The notes under the pieces were generated by a model that worked only from the letters and a program-made list of their open reading frames with translations, ran no database searches and was not told the DNA's origin. From Allobacillus salarius (GTDB taxonomy: Bacteria; Bacillota; Bacilli; Bacillales; Alkalibacillaceae): 64,000 nucleotides of DNA. Shown in pieces: positions 52,800 to 60,958 of this stretch (within the stretch, counting starts at the first letter, position 1; the number at the start of each line of letters is the position of its first letter). Both the position numbers and the translations under genes were made by a program. Location: assembly GCF_007559425.1 (NCBI RefSeq), contig NZ_VMHE01000006.1:35114-99113 (forward strand). The letters are read 5' to 3'.

Positions 52800-53720
52800 A
52801 TGTCTAAAAAGACAGTAGGACTTTTAGTTATGGCATACGGCACCCCCTATAAAGAAGAAGATCTAGAGCGTTATTACACGCATATTCGTCGAGGTAGAAA
52901 ACCGACCGATGAAATGGTGGAAGACTTAAGAAGCCGGTACGACGCCATCGGAGGGATATCGCCATTAGCTCGGATTACAACAGAGCAAGCAGAAGCACTC
53001 GAAGCGAAACTGAACGAACAAAGCGATGATGTAGAGTACAAATATTATTTAGGCTTAAAACATATTGACCCATTTATCGAAGACTCCCTTAAGCAAATGG
53101 CTGATGATGGGATTAAAGAAGCGGTAAGTATTGTGTTAGCGCCTCACTATTCTACATTTAGTATTAAATCTTACAATGGAAGAGCACAAGAGGAAGCTGA
53201 GAAGCAAGGTATTGAATTGAAGTCCGTTGTTGATTGGTATAACGAACCTGGTTTTATTGAATATTGGGTAGAGCAAATCAATAAAACGTATGGTGAAATG
53301 ACTGAAGAAGAAAGAAACAATTCATGCTTAATTGTTTCTGCACACAGCCTTCCAGAGAAAATACTTCAAGAGGGCGACCCGTACAAAGAGCAATTAGATG
53401 AAACTGCTCGCTTGATTACAGAACAGGCTGGTATTGAAAACTATGCTGTCGGCTGGCAAAGTGAAGGGAACACACCTGAGCCTTGGCTAGGACCAGACGT
53501 TCAAGATTTGACGAGAGACCTTTTTGAAGAACATGGTTATCAAGCATTCGTTTATGCGCCGGTTGGCTTTGTATCCGATCACTTAGAAGTTTTATACGAC
53601 AATGATGTCGAGTGTAAAGAAGTTTGTGATGATGTGCAGGCATCTTATTATCGTCCAGAAATGCCAAACACACATCCAAAATTTATTGAAACATTAGCAA
53701 AAGTCATTTCAGAACTGTAA
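52800..53720 (+). CDS. hemH: Coproporphyrin/protoporphyrin ferrochelatase HemH (CpfC)
   Basis: 306 residues (B. subtilis 310), ATG 52800 with SD GAAGGAG. Catalytic His in SAHSLPEK (about 180s) and the acidic metal path [16 protein letters not shown] are conserved. In Firmicutes this enzyme inserts iron into coproporphyrin III, the step after HemY in the coproporphyrin-dependent route, before decarboxylation by HemQ (not in window). Cytosolic or peripheral membrane. Confidence 0.95.
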   Translation: MSKKTVGLLVMAYGTPYKEEDLERYYTHIRRGRKPTDEMVEDLRSRYDAIGGISPLARITTEQAEALEAKLNEQSDDVEYKYYLGLKHIDPFIEDSLKQMADDGIKEAVSIVLAPHYSTFSIKSYNGRAQEEAEKQGIELKSVVDWYNEPGFIEYWVEQINKTYGEMTEEERNNSCLIVSAHSLPEKILQEGDPYKEQLDETARLITEQAGIENYAVGWQSEGNTPEPWLGPDVQDLTRDLFEEHGYQAFVYAPVGFVSDHLEVLYDNDVECKEVCDDVQASYYRPEMPNTHPKFIETLAKVISEL

Positions 53721-53738
53721 ACAAAAGGAGTGGCATTC

Positions 53739-55130
53739 ATGGAGCGCAAGCGACAAACAGTAGCCATCCTAGGTGGTGGGATTACAGGGCTGACTGCTGC
53801 TTATTATTTGATGAAAGAAGAATTACCAGTCGATATTGTACTCATTGAACAAAATTCAAGACTAGGTGGAAAAATTCGAACGTACCAATCCGATGGGTTC
53901 ACGATTGAAAGAGGACCAGATTCATTTTTGGAGCGAAAAGTTACTGCCAAGAAACTAGTGGAAGATCTCGGATTAGAGCATGAATTAATTCGTAATGCGA
54001 CTGGACAAGCTTATATTCTGTCAGAAGACCACTTGCATGCCATGCCGAAAGGTGCCGTCATGGGAATTCCAACGGATTTTGATGCTTTTGAACAGACAAC
54101 ATTAATTTCCGATGAAGGAAAAGAGTTGGTCAAGCAAGAGTTGACGAAGGAAAAAATGGAGCCGAAAGACGACTTGTCCGTTGGTGAATTTTTCCGTTAT
54201 CGATTAGGCGATGAAGTGGTTGATAAATTAATCCATCCTTTAATCTCTGGAATTTATGCAGGAGATATTGACCGGCTAAGTTTGCAGGCGACATTTCCGC
54301 AATACTATCAACTGGAACAGAAATATGGCAGTTTGATTGAAGCTTTACGAAAAACACAAACAAACAAAGCATCGAATAAGCCGAAACAAGGACAATTTTT
54401 GACATTGAAAGACGGATTAGGCTCACTTGTTGATGCACTGCATGATGAGATTAAACTTTCAGTCGATGTCATGCTCGATACAGAAGTAAAAAGTGTAGAG
54501 AAAAATGGGGATAGATACCAGATTCAGTTGGATGATCATAAGAAAATTGCTGTAGACCAAATCCTTTCTACACTTCCCTTTGAAGCATCTAAGAAAGTTT
54601 TCAATAAGCCTGAACTGTTCGGACAAGTGTTAGAAGAAGAAAATACATCAGTAGCCAATGTAGCAATGGCTTTTCCTCACGAAGCAATCGAACAATTACC
54701 TGAAGGGACAGGGTTTGTTGTATCGCGTAAAGGTGATTATCGAATTACAGCTTGTACATGGACACATAAAAAGTGGCCACACACAACGCCAGAAGGGCAT
54801 TTACTTCTCAGAGCTTACGTAGGTAAGCCTGGTGATGAAGAGATTCTTCAGAAAAGTGATGACGAAATCATTGATATTGCAATTCAGGATTTAAATCGTG
54901 TGTTTACTATTAAACAAAAACCGAATTTTCAAGTAGTTACTCGATGGGAGAATGCGATGCCACAGTATACTGTTGGACATATTGAACGAGTCAATTCGCT
55001 TGAGAAAGCATTAAAAGATAAACTACCTGGTGTATATGTTGCTGGGAATAGCTACCGCGGTGTTGGTCTTCCTGATTGTATGGACCAAGCGATCGATGCG
55101 GTTCATCAGATTAAAAAGAATCATTTTTAA
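53739..55130 (+). CDS. hemY: Coproporphyrinogen III oxidase HemY (CgoX)
   Basis: 463 residues from ATG 53739 (SD AAAGGAG; a GTG at 53730 overlaps the SD). N-terminal FAD-binding GGGITGLTAAYYLMKE, substrate domain in the middle and C-terminal FAD motif YVAGNSYRGVGLPDCMDQA. Oxygen-dependent oxidation of coproporphyrinogen III to coproporphyrin III in Gram-positive bacteria. Last gene of the hem operon, followed by a terminator. Confidence 0.95.
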   Translation: MERKRQTVAILGGGITGLTAAYYLMKEELPVDIVLIEQNSRLGGKIRTYQSDGFTIERGPDSFLERKVTAKKLVEDLGLEHELIRNATGQAYILSEDHLHAMPKGAVMGIPTDFDAFEQTTLISDEGKELVKQELTKEKMEPKDDLSVGEFFRYRLGDEVVDKLIHPLISGIYAGDIDRLSLQATFPQYYQLEQKYGSLIEALRKTQTNKASNKPKQGQFLTLKDGLGSLVDALHDEIKLSVDVMLDTEVKSVEKNGDRYQIQLDDHKKIAVDQILSTLPFEASKKVFNKPELFGQVLEEENTSVANVAMAFPHEAIEQLPEGTGFVVSRKGDYRITACTWTHKKWPHTTPEGHLLLRAYVGKPGDEEILQKSDDEIIDIAIQDLNRVFTIKQKPNFQVVTRWENAMPQYTVGHIERVNSLEKALKDKLPGVYVAGNSYRGVGLPDCMDQAIDAVHQIKKNHF

Positions 55131-55137
55131 TAAACAA

Positions 55138-55187
55138 AGAAGCTGCTTCTAACAGTCTGACAACGGACCGATAGAACAGCTTCTTTT
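55138..55187 (+). terminator. Terminator of hemEHY
   Basis: AGAAGCTG and CAGCTTCT with inner TTCTA/TAGAA, 20-nt loop, then TTTTT. Confidence 0.85.
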
Positions 55188-55209
55188 TATACACTTAATA
55201 AAGAATTAC

Positions 55210-55273
55210 CTCGAAGAAATGTGGGTGGCATTTCTTCGAGTTGGAAGTACGTCTGTTTGCAAAAACAAACAGA
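55210..55273. other. Two adjacent perfect hairpins without U-tract
   Basis: CTCGAAGAAATG (55210-55221)/CATTTCTTCGAG (55229-55240) and TCTGTTTG (55252-55259)/CAAACAGA (55266-55273). Not typical terminators. They lie between hemY and the convergent yhfH and may be RNA processing or mRNA-stabilising structures. Confidence 0.5.
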
Positions 55274-55328
55274 TGGTTAGGATTGGATTAAGAATAGAAC
55301 GAGCTAACAATTCAAGTTGCTTAAACTA

Positions 55329-55457
55329 CTATATAACAGGAGTACATTTTTCACATTTATTCGTATAGCAATCTGCCTGTTCTACCATCGGTTTCTTACA
55401 GCTAGTACAACGCTTCTTCGGTAGGTTCTTAAAAAATTTTACAGGTGATTCGAGCAT
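55329..55457 (-). CDS. yhfH: YhfH-family zinc-ribbon peptide
   Basis: 42 residues, ATG at 55457 with SD AAGGAGG (minus strand). N-terminus MLESPVKFFKNLPKKRC and two CxxC pairs (CTSC, CEKC) match the YhfH family, a tiny probable zinc ribbon. In B. subtilis yhfH lies immediately before yhfI, as here (divergent). Function unknown. Size is under common gene-calling limits. Confidence 0.85.
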   Translation of the reverse strand: MLESPVKFFKNLPKKRCTSCKKPMVEQADCYTNKCEKCTPVI

Positions 55458-55557
55458 TTGAATGCCTCCTTATGTTTATTTACTAGTAGTATACTGTATT
55501 AATACAAGAATGTTAACTATATTCTGTATCATAACAATAAAACAGGAGGAAAGAACT

Positions 55558-56289
55558 ATGAAATTTACTGTAATTGGTTACTGGGGAGCGTATCCAGAAA
55601 AAGAAAGCGCGACATCTTGTTATGTATTGGAAAGCAATGGATCCACAGTTGTAATCGACCTAGGAAGTGGTGCACTATCCCGCTTGTTTCAGTACTACAG
55701 CATAGAAGATATTGATGGTGTTGTACTTTCACACTTTCACCATGACCATATAGCTGATTTAGGTTCTTTGCAATACGCTTTGTTGGTTCAACAACATCTC
55801 AATGAAACAAACAAGAAAATACCAATCTACGCATCAAAAGATAACCCGAAAGACTTTCAGCGATTAACACACAATGGTACAGTCGGAAAAGCGTATCAAG
55901 AGGGACACGATTTGACTATTGGATCTGTTCATTTTTCATTTTTAAAAACAAAGCATCCTAAGTCGTGTTACGCTATGCGAATAACAAATGGAGAAAACAC
56001 AATCGTCTATACAGCTGATACTTCATTTTTTCCAGAACTCATCGATTTCTCAAAAGATGCTGATTTGCTAGTAGCAGAAACGAGTTTTTACAAGGGAATG
56101 GATGGAAAGAAAGCGGGACATATGACAAGCGAGGAAGTCGGTAAATTAGCTAATATGGCAAACGTAAAAGAACTGTGGCTCACACACTTGCCGCATTTTG
56201 GAGACCACGAACAATTATACAATGAAGCTAAAGAGCAGTTTAAAGGTACAGTTCGGTTAGCTAAAGAAGGACTTAGCTTTTCAACGTAA
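55558..56289 (+). CDS. yhfI: Metallo-beta-lactamase-fold hydrolase YhfI
   Basis: 243 residues from ATG 55558 (SD ACAGGAGG); a frame extends up to 55462 without an SD and overlapping the yhfH promoter region. Zinc motif HFHHDHIADLG (about 62-72), then His in KHPKSCYAM, Asp in YTADTSFF and His in THLPHFG complete an RNase Z/ElaC-like site. B. subtilis YhfI is 244 residues and has been studied as a phosphodiesterase-like hydrolase; true substrate is uncertain. Confidence 0.88.
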   Translation: MKFTVIGYWGAYPEKESATSCYVLESNGSTVVIDLGSGALSRLFQYYSIEDIDGVVLSHFHHDHIADLGSLQYALLVQQHLNETNKKIPIYASKDNPKDFQRLTHNGTVGKAYQEGHDLTIGSVHFSFLKTKHPKSCYAMRITNGENTIVYTADTSFFPELIDFSKDADLLVAETSFYKGMDGKKAGHMTSEEVGKLANMANVKELWLTHLPHFGDHEQLYNEAKEQFKGTVRLAKEGLSFST

Positions 56290-56374
56290 ATTTATATAAC
56301 CAGCGAACTAAGTTGAATAATTATATATAGTTATTTACAATGAAAATGGATATTAAAAAGGGAGTGATCAAGCA

Positions 56375-57385
56375 ATGTTGTACTACATCGATGCAAATGA
56401 CGGAATTAACGACCCACGTATTAACTTAGCTTTTGAAGAGTATGTTCTGAAGCATTTGAACATCACGAGTGAAGATCAATATTTACTGTTTTACATTAAT
56501 AAGCCTTCTATTATCATTGGAAGGAATCAAAACACCATTGAAGAAATAAACACAGAGTTTGTGGAGGACAATAATATTCAAGTCGTCCGCAGACTCTCTG
56601 GTGGTGGAGCAGTCTATCATGATGAAGGTAACTTGAACTTTAGTTTCTTGGCAAAAGATGAAGGAGATAGCTTCAGTAACTTTAAGAAATTTACGCAACC
56701 GGTTGTTGATGCACTGAATAAATTAGGTGTTCCAGCAGAATTGACTGGGCGTAATGATTTAACGGCTGATGGGAAGAAAATTTCTGGGAATGCTCAGTTT
56801 ACGACGAAAGGAAAAATGTTTTCCCACGGTACATTGATGTTTGACTCAGAGGTAGAAAATGTTGTTCGTTCGTTGAAAGTAAAATCAGAGAAAATTCGTT
56901 CTAAAGGGATTAAATCCATCCGTAGTCGAGTAGCGAATATCCAAGATTTTATGGATGAGAAAATGACGACTGAAGAATTTAAGGAAGTTATTTTGAAGTA
57001 TATTTACGATACAGAAAACTTGGATGACATTCCTCGTTACGAGTTAACGGATGAGGACTGGCAAAAAATCAACGAGATTTCCAAAGAACGTTACCAACAA
57101 TGGGATTGGAACTATGGAAAATCACCTAAATTCAATATTCAGCATTCAAAACGAATTGAAGGCGTCGGCTCCTATGACTTCCGTCTTGAAGTGAAAAAAG
57201 GAATTATTGAAGACGTAACTATCTTCGGAGATTTCTTTGGTATCGGTGAAGTACATGAACTTGAAGAAAAATTAAAAGGTGTTCGATACGATCGCGAATC
57301 CATTTTAAAAGCGGTCGAAGATGTGGATGTACAGCATTACTTAGGAAAAATTGAGCAAGAAGACTTTCTTTCTCTCGTTTACTAA
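56375..57385 (+). CDS. lplJ: Lipoate-protein ligase LplJ
   Basis: 336 residues (B. subtilis LplJ 331), ATG 56375 with SD AAGGGAG. LplA catalytic core: IIGRNQNTIEEIN, RRLSGGGAVYHDEGNLNFSF (lipoyl-AMP loop) and NDLTADGKKISGNAQ with the catalytic Lys; C-terminal accessory domain from about 250. Attaches free lipoate to E2/GcvH proteins in salvage. yhfI-lplJ-lcfB order is as in B. subtilis, interrupted here by the arsR-sulP block. Confidence 0.94.
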   Translation: MLYYIDANDGINDPRINLAFEEYVLKHLNITSEDQYLLFYINKPSIIIGRNQNTIEEINTEFVEDNNIQVVRRLSGGGAVYHDEGNLNFSFLAKDEGDSFSNFKKFTQPVVDALNKLGVPAELTGRNDLTADGKKISGNAQFTTKGKMFSHGTLMFDSEVENVVRSLKVKSEKIRSKGIKSIRSRVANIQDFMDEKMTTEEFKEVILKYIYDTENLDDIPRYELTDEDWQKINEISKERYQQWDWNYGKSPKFNIQHSKRIEGVGSYDFRLEVKKGIIEDVTIFGDFFGIGEVHELEEKLKGVRYDRESILKAVEDVDVQHYLGKIEQEDFLSLVY

Positions 57386-57413
57386 GTTTAATTTCATTTA
57401 GGGTCATCCAATT

Positions 57414-57452
57414 CAGGGATAGAGCGCAATTCTAGAGCTCTATCCCTGTTTT
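57414..57452 (+). terminator. Terminator after lplJ
   Basis: CAGGGATAGAGC and GCTCTATCCCTG, 12-bp perfect arms, 11-nt loop, TTTTG. Resembles a unit of the neighbouring 52-bp repeat. Confidence 0.85.
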
Positions 57453-57461
57453 GTATCTATT

Positions 57462-57720
57462 TAATCGACGATAGCTCATAAAATTTCTGCTCTACCGTTT
57501 AATAGAGTGCTTCTAATCGACGATAGCGCACAATTTTTGTACTCTACCGTTTAATAGAGTGCTTCTAATCGACGGAAGCGCATAATGTTTATGCTCTACC
57601 GTTTAATAGAACGCTTCTAATCGACGGAAGGACGTAATGCTTTGTGCTCTACCGTTTAATAGAGCGCTTCTAATAGACGATGGCGTGCAATTTTTGTGCT
57701 CTATCTGTGAATAGAACACT
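57462..57720. repeat. Tandem array of five 52-bp units
   Basis: Units start at 57462, 57514, 57566, 57618 and 57671 (last spacing 53). Each opens TAATCGACG(A/G)(T/A)AG, has an AT-rich middle, and ends with CTCTACCGTTTAATAGAG in which CTCTA and TAGAG can form a small hairpin, then TGCTTC. Units two to four differ at few positions; the fifth is the most diverged. No spacers, so not CRISPR. Fills the 570-bp gap lplJ-arsR together with a terminator, a promoter and an operator; 57721-57870 shows nothing else. Confidence 0.9.
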
Positions 57721-57872
57721 GAACTGCATATCCCAAGTTCAGAAATCCCAACGTACAACTGTTTGCCTTCCTCTTATGTAGTTAACTTCCCTCTGTTCCA
57801 TTCCAAACGACTATGTACTTTCAATCCAACTTATCCCTCAACCTTTTCATTGCTAACCGACCATCAGCTATA

Positions 57873-57900
57873 TTGAATTAAAAGTTAAACACGGTATGAT
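57873..57900 (+). promoter_or_regulatory. Promoter of arsR-sulP operon
   Basis: TTGAAT (57873-57878), 16-bp spacer, TATGAT (57895-57900); the palindromic operator begins 12 bp downstream. Confidence 0.6.
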
Positions 57901-57912
57901 AGAGATAAATAT

Positions 57913-57936
57913 ACATATTCAAATATTTGAATATGT
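57913..57936. promoter_or_regulatory. 24-bp perfect palindrome, ArsR-type operator
   Basis: Arms ACATATTCAAAT and ATTTGAATATGT meet with no spacer. This contains the ArsR/SmtB-family half-site TTCAAAT. It overlaps the expected transcription start region of the arsR-sulP operon and ends one base before the SD, so autorepression is likely. Confidence 0.8.
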
Positions 57937-57955
57937 AAGGAGTGAGATTGATACG

Positions 57956-58321
57956 ATGTGGGACGATTTACAAGCGTTCAAAGCTGATTTCTTTAAAGCA
58001 TTAGCACATCCTTTACGAATACGAATTTTAGAATTATTGGCGGAAGGTCATAAAAGTGTCAATGAAATACAAACCATATTAAATAGTGAAGGATCAACTG
58101 TTTCTCAGCAATTAAGCGTTTTACGTAATAAAAATATTGTAACTGGTACAAAGCATGGGAAACAAGTCGTTTATTCATTAAGAGACCCATTGATCATGAA
58201 GCTTTTGGATGTAGCGAAGGAGATCTTTAATAATCATCTCGTCAGTACGATCTCTATTTTAGAAGAATTAGATACCAGCAATGAGAATACGAATGACAAA
58301 GAAGTGAAACGAAATTCATGA
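57956..58321 (+). CDS. ArsR/SmtB-family transcriptional regulator without cysteines
   Basis: 121 residues from ATG 57956 (the frame is open to 57896, but that would read through the operator). Winged helix: FKALAHPLRIRILELLAEG, EIQTILNSEGSTVSQQLSVLRNKNIV (recognition helix), wing KHGKQVVYSLRD. It has no Cys, and the alpha-5 D-x-H metal motif is not clear, so it probably does not sense As, Cd or persulfide by the known routes. ATGA overlap with the following SulP gene shows co-translation; it most likely controls that transporter. Confidence 0.87.
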   Translation: MWDDLQAFKADFFKALAHPLRIRILELLAEGHKSVNEIQTILNSEGSTVSQQLSVLRNKNIVTGTKHGKQVVYSLRDPLIMKLLDVAKEIFNNHLVSTISILEELDTSNENTNDKEVKRNS

Positions 58322-60042
58322 ATCGTTTCTATGAGAATATAATCAAAAATTACACGTCTAGTGATTTTTTGATCTCTGGTCTGACAGTAGGGATGATTGC
58401 TATACCGCTGGCGATGGCTTTTGCTACGGCTTCTGGTGTGAGACCGGAATATGGACTTTATACAGCAATCATCGCAGGAATCTTAATTTCTTTATTCGGA
58501 GGTTCGAAATTCCAAATCGGAGGACCCACAGGAGCCTTTGTTCCAGTCTTGTTAGGTATTGTGACCATCTACGGATATGAAAACCTCTTAATAGCAGGGT
58601 TACTGGCAGGCTTCATGTTACTATTCATGGGGCTTTTTAAATTGGGATCGCTAATTAAGTTTATGCCTCGACCAGTAACGGTTGGATTTACGGCAGGCAT
58701 AGCAGTAATCATTTTTACCGGGCAAATCGCAAATTTTTTAGGAATTACTTCGATCGAACAACATTCAAAGTTCATATTAAATATCCGTGAAATTTGGAAT
58801 CATCTCCATTTAACTCAAGTTTCTAGTATTTTCATTGCTACGTTATGTACGTCTATTATTATACTCACACCTAAACTGTTTCCAAAGATACCTGGGGCAA
58901 TCGTCGGATTGATTGTTTCTACTATAATCGCGACAATCTTTTTTACCGACCAAGTACCGACAATCGGTTCTGTATTCGGGAGCATACCATCAAGTCTTCC
59001 AGAATTTCAATTTCCTGAACTGACATGGGAACGAATTCAACCGATGCTCGTTCCCGCATTGACAATCGCGGCTTTAGGAGGAATTGAATCTTTACTATCA
59101 GCTGTTGTGGCGGATGGAATGGCTGGCAGTAAGCATAATAGTAACCGAGAATTAGTTGGGCAAGGGATCGCGAACATCATAACACCGCTATTTGGCGGGA
59201 TTGCAGCGACTGGAGCGATTGCACGGACAGCGACGAATATTAAAACTGGAGCAGTCACCAGGATGTCAGGCGTATTTCATGGTGTGTTTGTTCTGTTGAC
59301 TTTACTTCTATTTGCACCGTATGCATCCCTTTTCCCACTCGCGAGCATGACACCTGTTTTGATGATTGTCGCATGGAATATGAGTGATCGTCGTCATTTC
59401 GCTCATTTACTAAAAATGAAAACCGGTGATTCACTCATTTTGGTCGCCACTTTTTTATTGACTGTGTTTACAACGATTACGACAGCTGTTATGACTGGTC
59501 TCGTCCTTGCACTCAATATGTTTGCAAGACGCATGAGTGATTTACTCGTCGTCTCGAAAGTGTTGCCAGATCATTCAACTGCAGCTGAATCTGTTGAGTC
59601 CTATATGGTTGATGCTACGAGAAATTGTCCGCAAATCGAAATTTAAACGGTCGAAGGACCGCTTTTTTTCGGGGCAGCCCAAGTATTTGAACAACGTGTC
59701 ATGGATTCGATCCACTATCGACCAAAAGCTTTACTGTTACGAATGAGCAAAGTTCCTTTCATGGACACAACAGGGATTGCCAACTTATCTAATGTTGTGC
59801 GTCATTTTAATAAACAAGGCGGAACAATTATATTATCAGGGATTAGCCCGAAGTTAAAAGAAATCTTAAAATCTTCCAATCTATACGACGACATCGGAGA
59901 GGAAAATATATTTGAGCATACCGGGCAGGCACTCGATCATGCGATATCGACTATCGATCATCCAAAGTGTAAAGGCTGTAAGCAATTCGCATTCCATGAG
60001 TGTCATCAATTATCTGCGGGCAAGAAGCTGATTGCAGAATGA
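58318..60042 (+). pseudogene. SulP-family anion transporter with STAS domain, interrupted by in-frame stop
   Basis: Membrane part (about 442 codons) has SulP features GMIAIPLAMAFATASGVRPE and GGIAATGAIARTATNIKTGA. At 59644-59646 a TAA stops translation, but the same frame continues with TVEGPLFFGAAQVFEQRV, the linker and STAS domain (MDTTGIANLSN) to 60042. A tyrosine codon (TAT/TAC) would fit the IEI-Y-x-V/I-x-G-P-L-F-F pattern, so a single substitution is implied. No SD lies near a downstream start. The product would lack STAS unless readthrough occurs. The tail has CKGCKQFAFHECH, unusual for SulP. Substrate (sulfate or bicarbonate) unknown. Confidence 0.85.
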
Positions 60043-60341
60043 CGATTCTCACTTTTAATAAAATCGAAGAGAATCCAAATGAAAGCAGTAGTTCCGTTTT
60101 AGTGAAGAAGCATACAAAATCGCAATCCAAACAACTTAATAACAGCAGCTATTGTCATTGTGCTGTTTCTATTTCGTAAGCTTTTACGATGGGATTTTTA
60201 TAAATCAAGTAAGTAATTGTAATCTTCACGTTAAAATAAACGTAAAATTGTAAAAGAGCGACTTAAAATTTATAGGGAGCTTAGCTGAAGTAGGGGATAA
60301 AAGAGCTTGAACGATATATTTTGAGAAATAGGAGTGACTAT
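60043..60341 (+). other. Gap after sulP with a coding remnant
   Basis: Contains a GATTCTC (60044-60050)/GAGAATC (60069-60075) hairpin and a short open stretch (60106-60216) reading ITAAIVIVLFLFRKLLRWDF near its end. It has no start codon and looks like the leftover of a membrane-protein gene; too short to assign. Confidence 0.35.
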
Positions 60342-60611
60342 ATGACAGAAGATCATTTTAATCGGTTTTTAACCATTGGTATTACGTTATTTGTAATCGG
60401 ATTTATTCTTTTGTTCTTCAGTACTAGTATTGGTATATCGATGGCTGACAATTGGGTTATGAATCAAGGTGGAGCGGATCCTGCTATGTTCCAAATAAGG
60501 ATTGAAAGCTATATAAATATCTTTGTAGTTTCCGGCAGTATACTTTTCGGTATTGGACTTCTCACTCTCATCCTAACTTATTTTATTAAGGTGCTTTTTT
60601 CGAAAGAATAG
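60342..60611 (+). CDS. Small two-helix membrane protein, unknown
   Basis: 89 residues from ATG 60342 (SD AGGAG, 7-nt spacing; TTG 60321 in frame without SD). Two hydrophobic helices (about 8-30 and 57-80) with an extracytoplasmic loop of about 25 residues (SMADNWVMNQGGADPAMFQI). No family recognised, no neighbours that suggest a role; it has its own terminator at 60677. Confidence 0.6.
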   Translation: MTEDHFNRFLTIGITLFVIGFILLFFSTSIGISMADNWVMNQGGADPAMFQIRIESYINIFVVSGSILFGIGLLTLILTYFIKVLFSKE

Positions 60612-60676
60612 TAAGCGGTGTTTACGTAAGCAATGCACAAACGGGTGCTTAAATTAAATAAGAAAATTTAAAAGAT

Positions 60677-60709
60677 AACGCTTGGGATATTAAAAATCCA
60701 AGCGTTTTT
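60677..60709 (+). terminator. Terminator after small membrane protein gene
   Basis: AACGCTTGG and CCAAGCGTT with inner GAT/ATC, then TTTTG. The remaining 347-bp gap up to lcfB otherwise holds the lcfB promoter and FadR-type box. Confidence 0.85.
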
Positions 60710-60863
60710 GTGTTTGCTATTTGTACTGTTTGTTATAGCGCTATACATATGCCATATCAATGTGTTCTTTAACCTGTTAAATTAGTAATTTTCTACAGTA
60801 TCGGAACAACCTTGTAGAACAGTTCAATCTTTTAACTTTTTTCTGAAAAATGAAAGGGGTTTC

Positions 60864-60892
60864 TTGATGAATCGTGTCAAATAAACTATAAT
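60864..60892 (+). promoter_or_regulatory. Sigma-A promoter of lcfB
   Basis: TTGATG (60864-60869), 17-bp spacer, TATAAT (60887-60892). Confidence 0.7.
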
Positions 60893-60906
60893 AGAATAAT
60901 GAAAAT

Positions 60907-60924
60907 TGAATGATTATTCATTCA
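60907..60924. promoter_or_regulatory. FadR-type operator
   Basis: TGAATGATTATTCATTCA, a perfect inverted repeat that fits the B. subtilis FadR consensus TGAATGANTANTCATTCA at every fixed base. Lies just after the lcfB start of transcription, so FadR would block initiation or elongation until acyl-CoA accumulates. Confidence 0.85.
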
Positions 60925-60958
60925 TTTCTAAAGAGATACATAACAAAGGAGGAAGGGT

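Noticed and set aside
57462..57720. Possible CRISPR array
   Set aside because: Units are directly contiguous, 52 bp, with gradual divergence and no unique spacers; no cas genes in the window.
59701..60042. STAS domain as an independent gene
   Set aside because: No SD before ATG 59701, and the frame continues unbroken upstream into SulP-specific linker residues.
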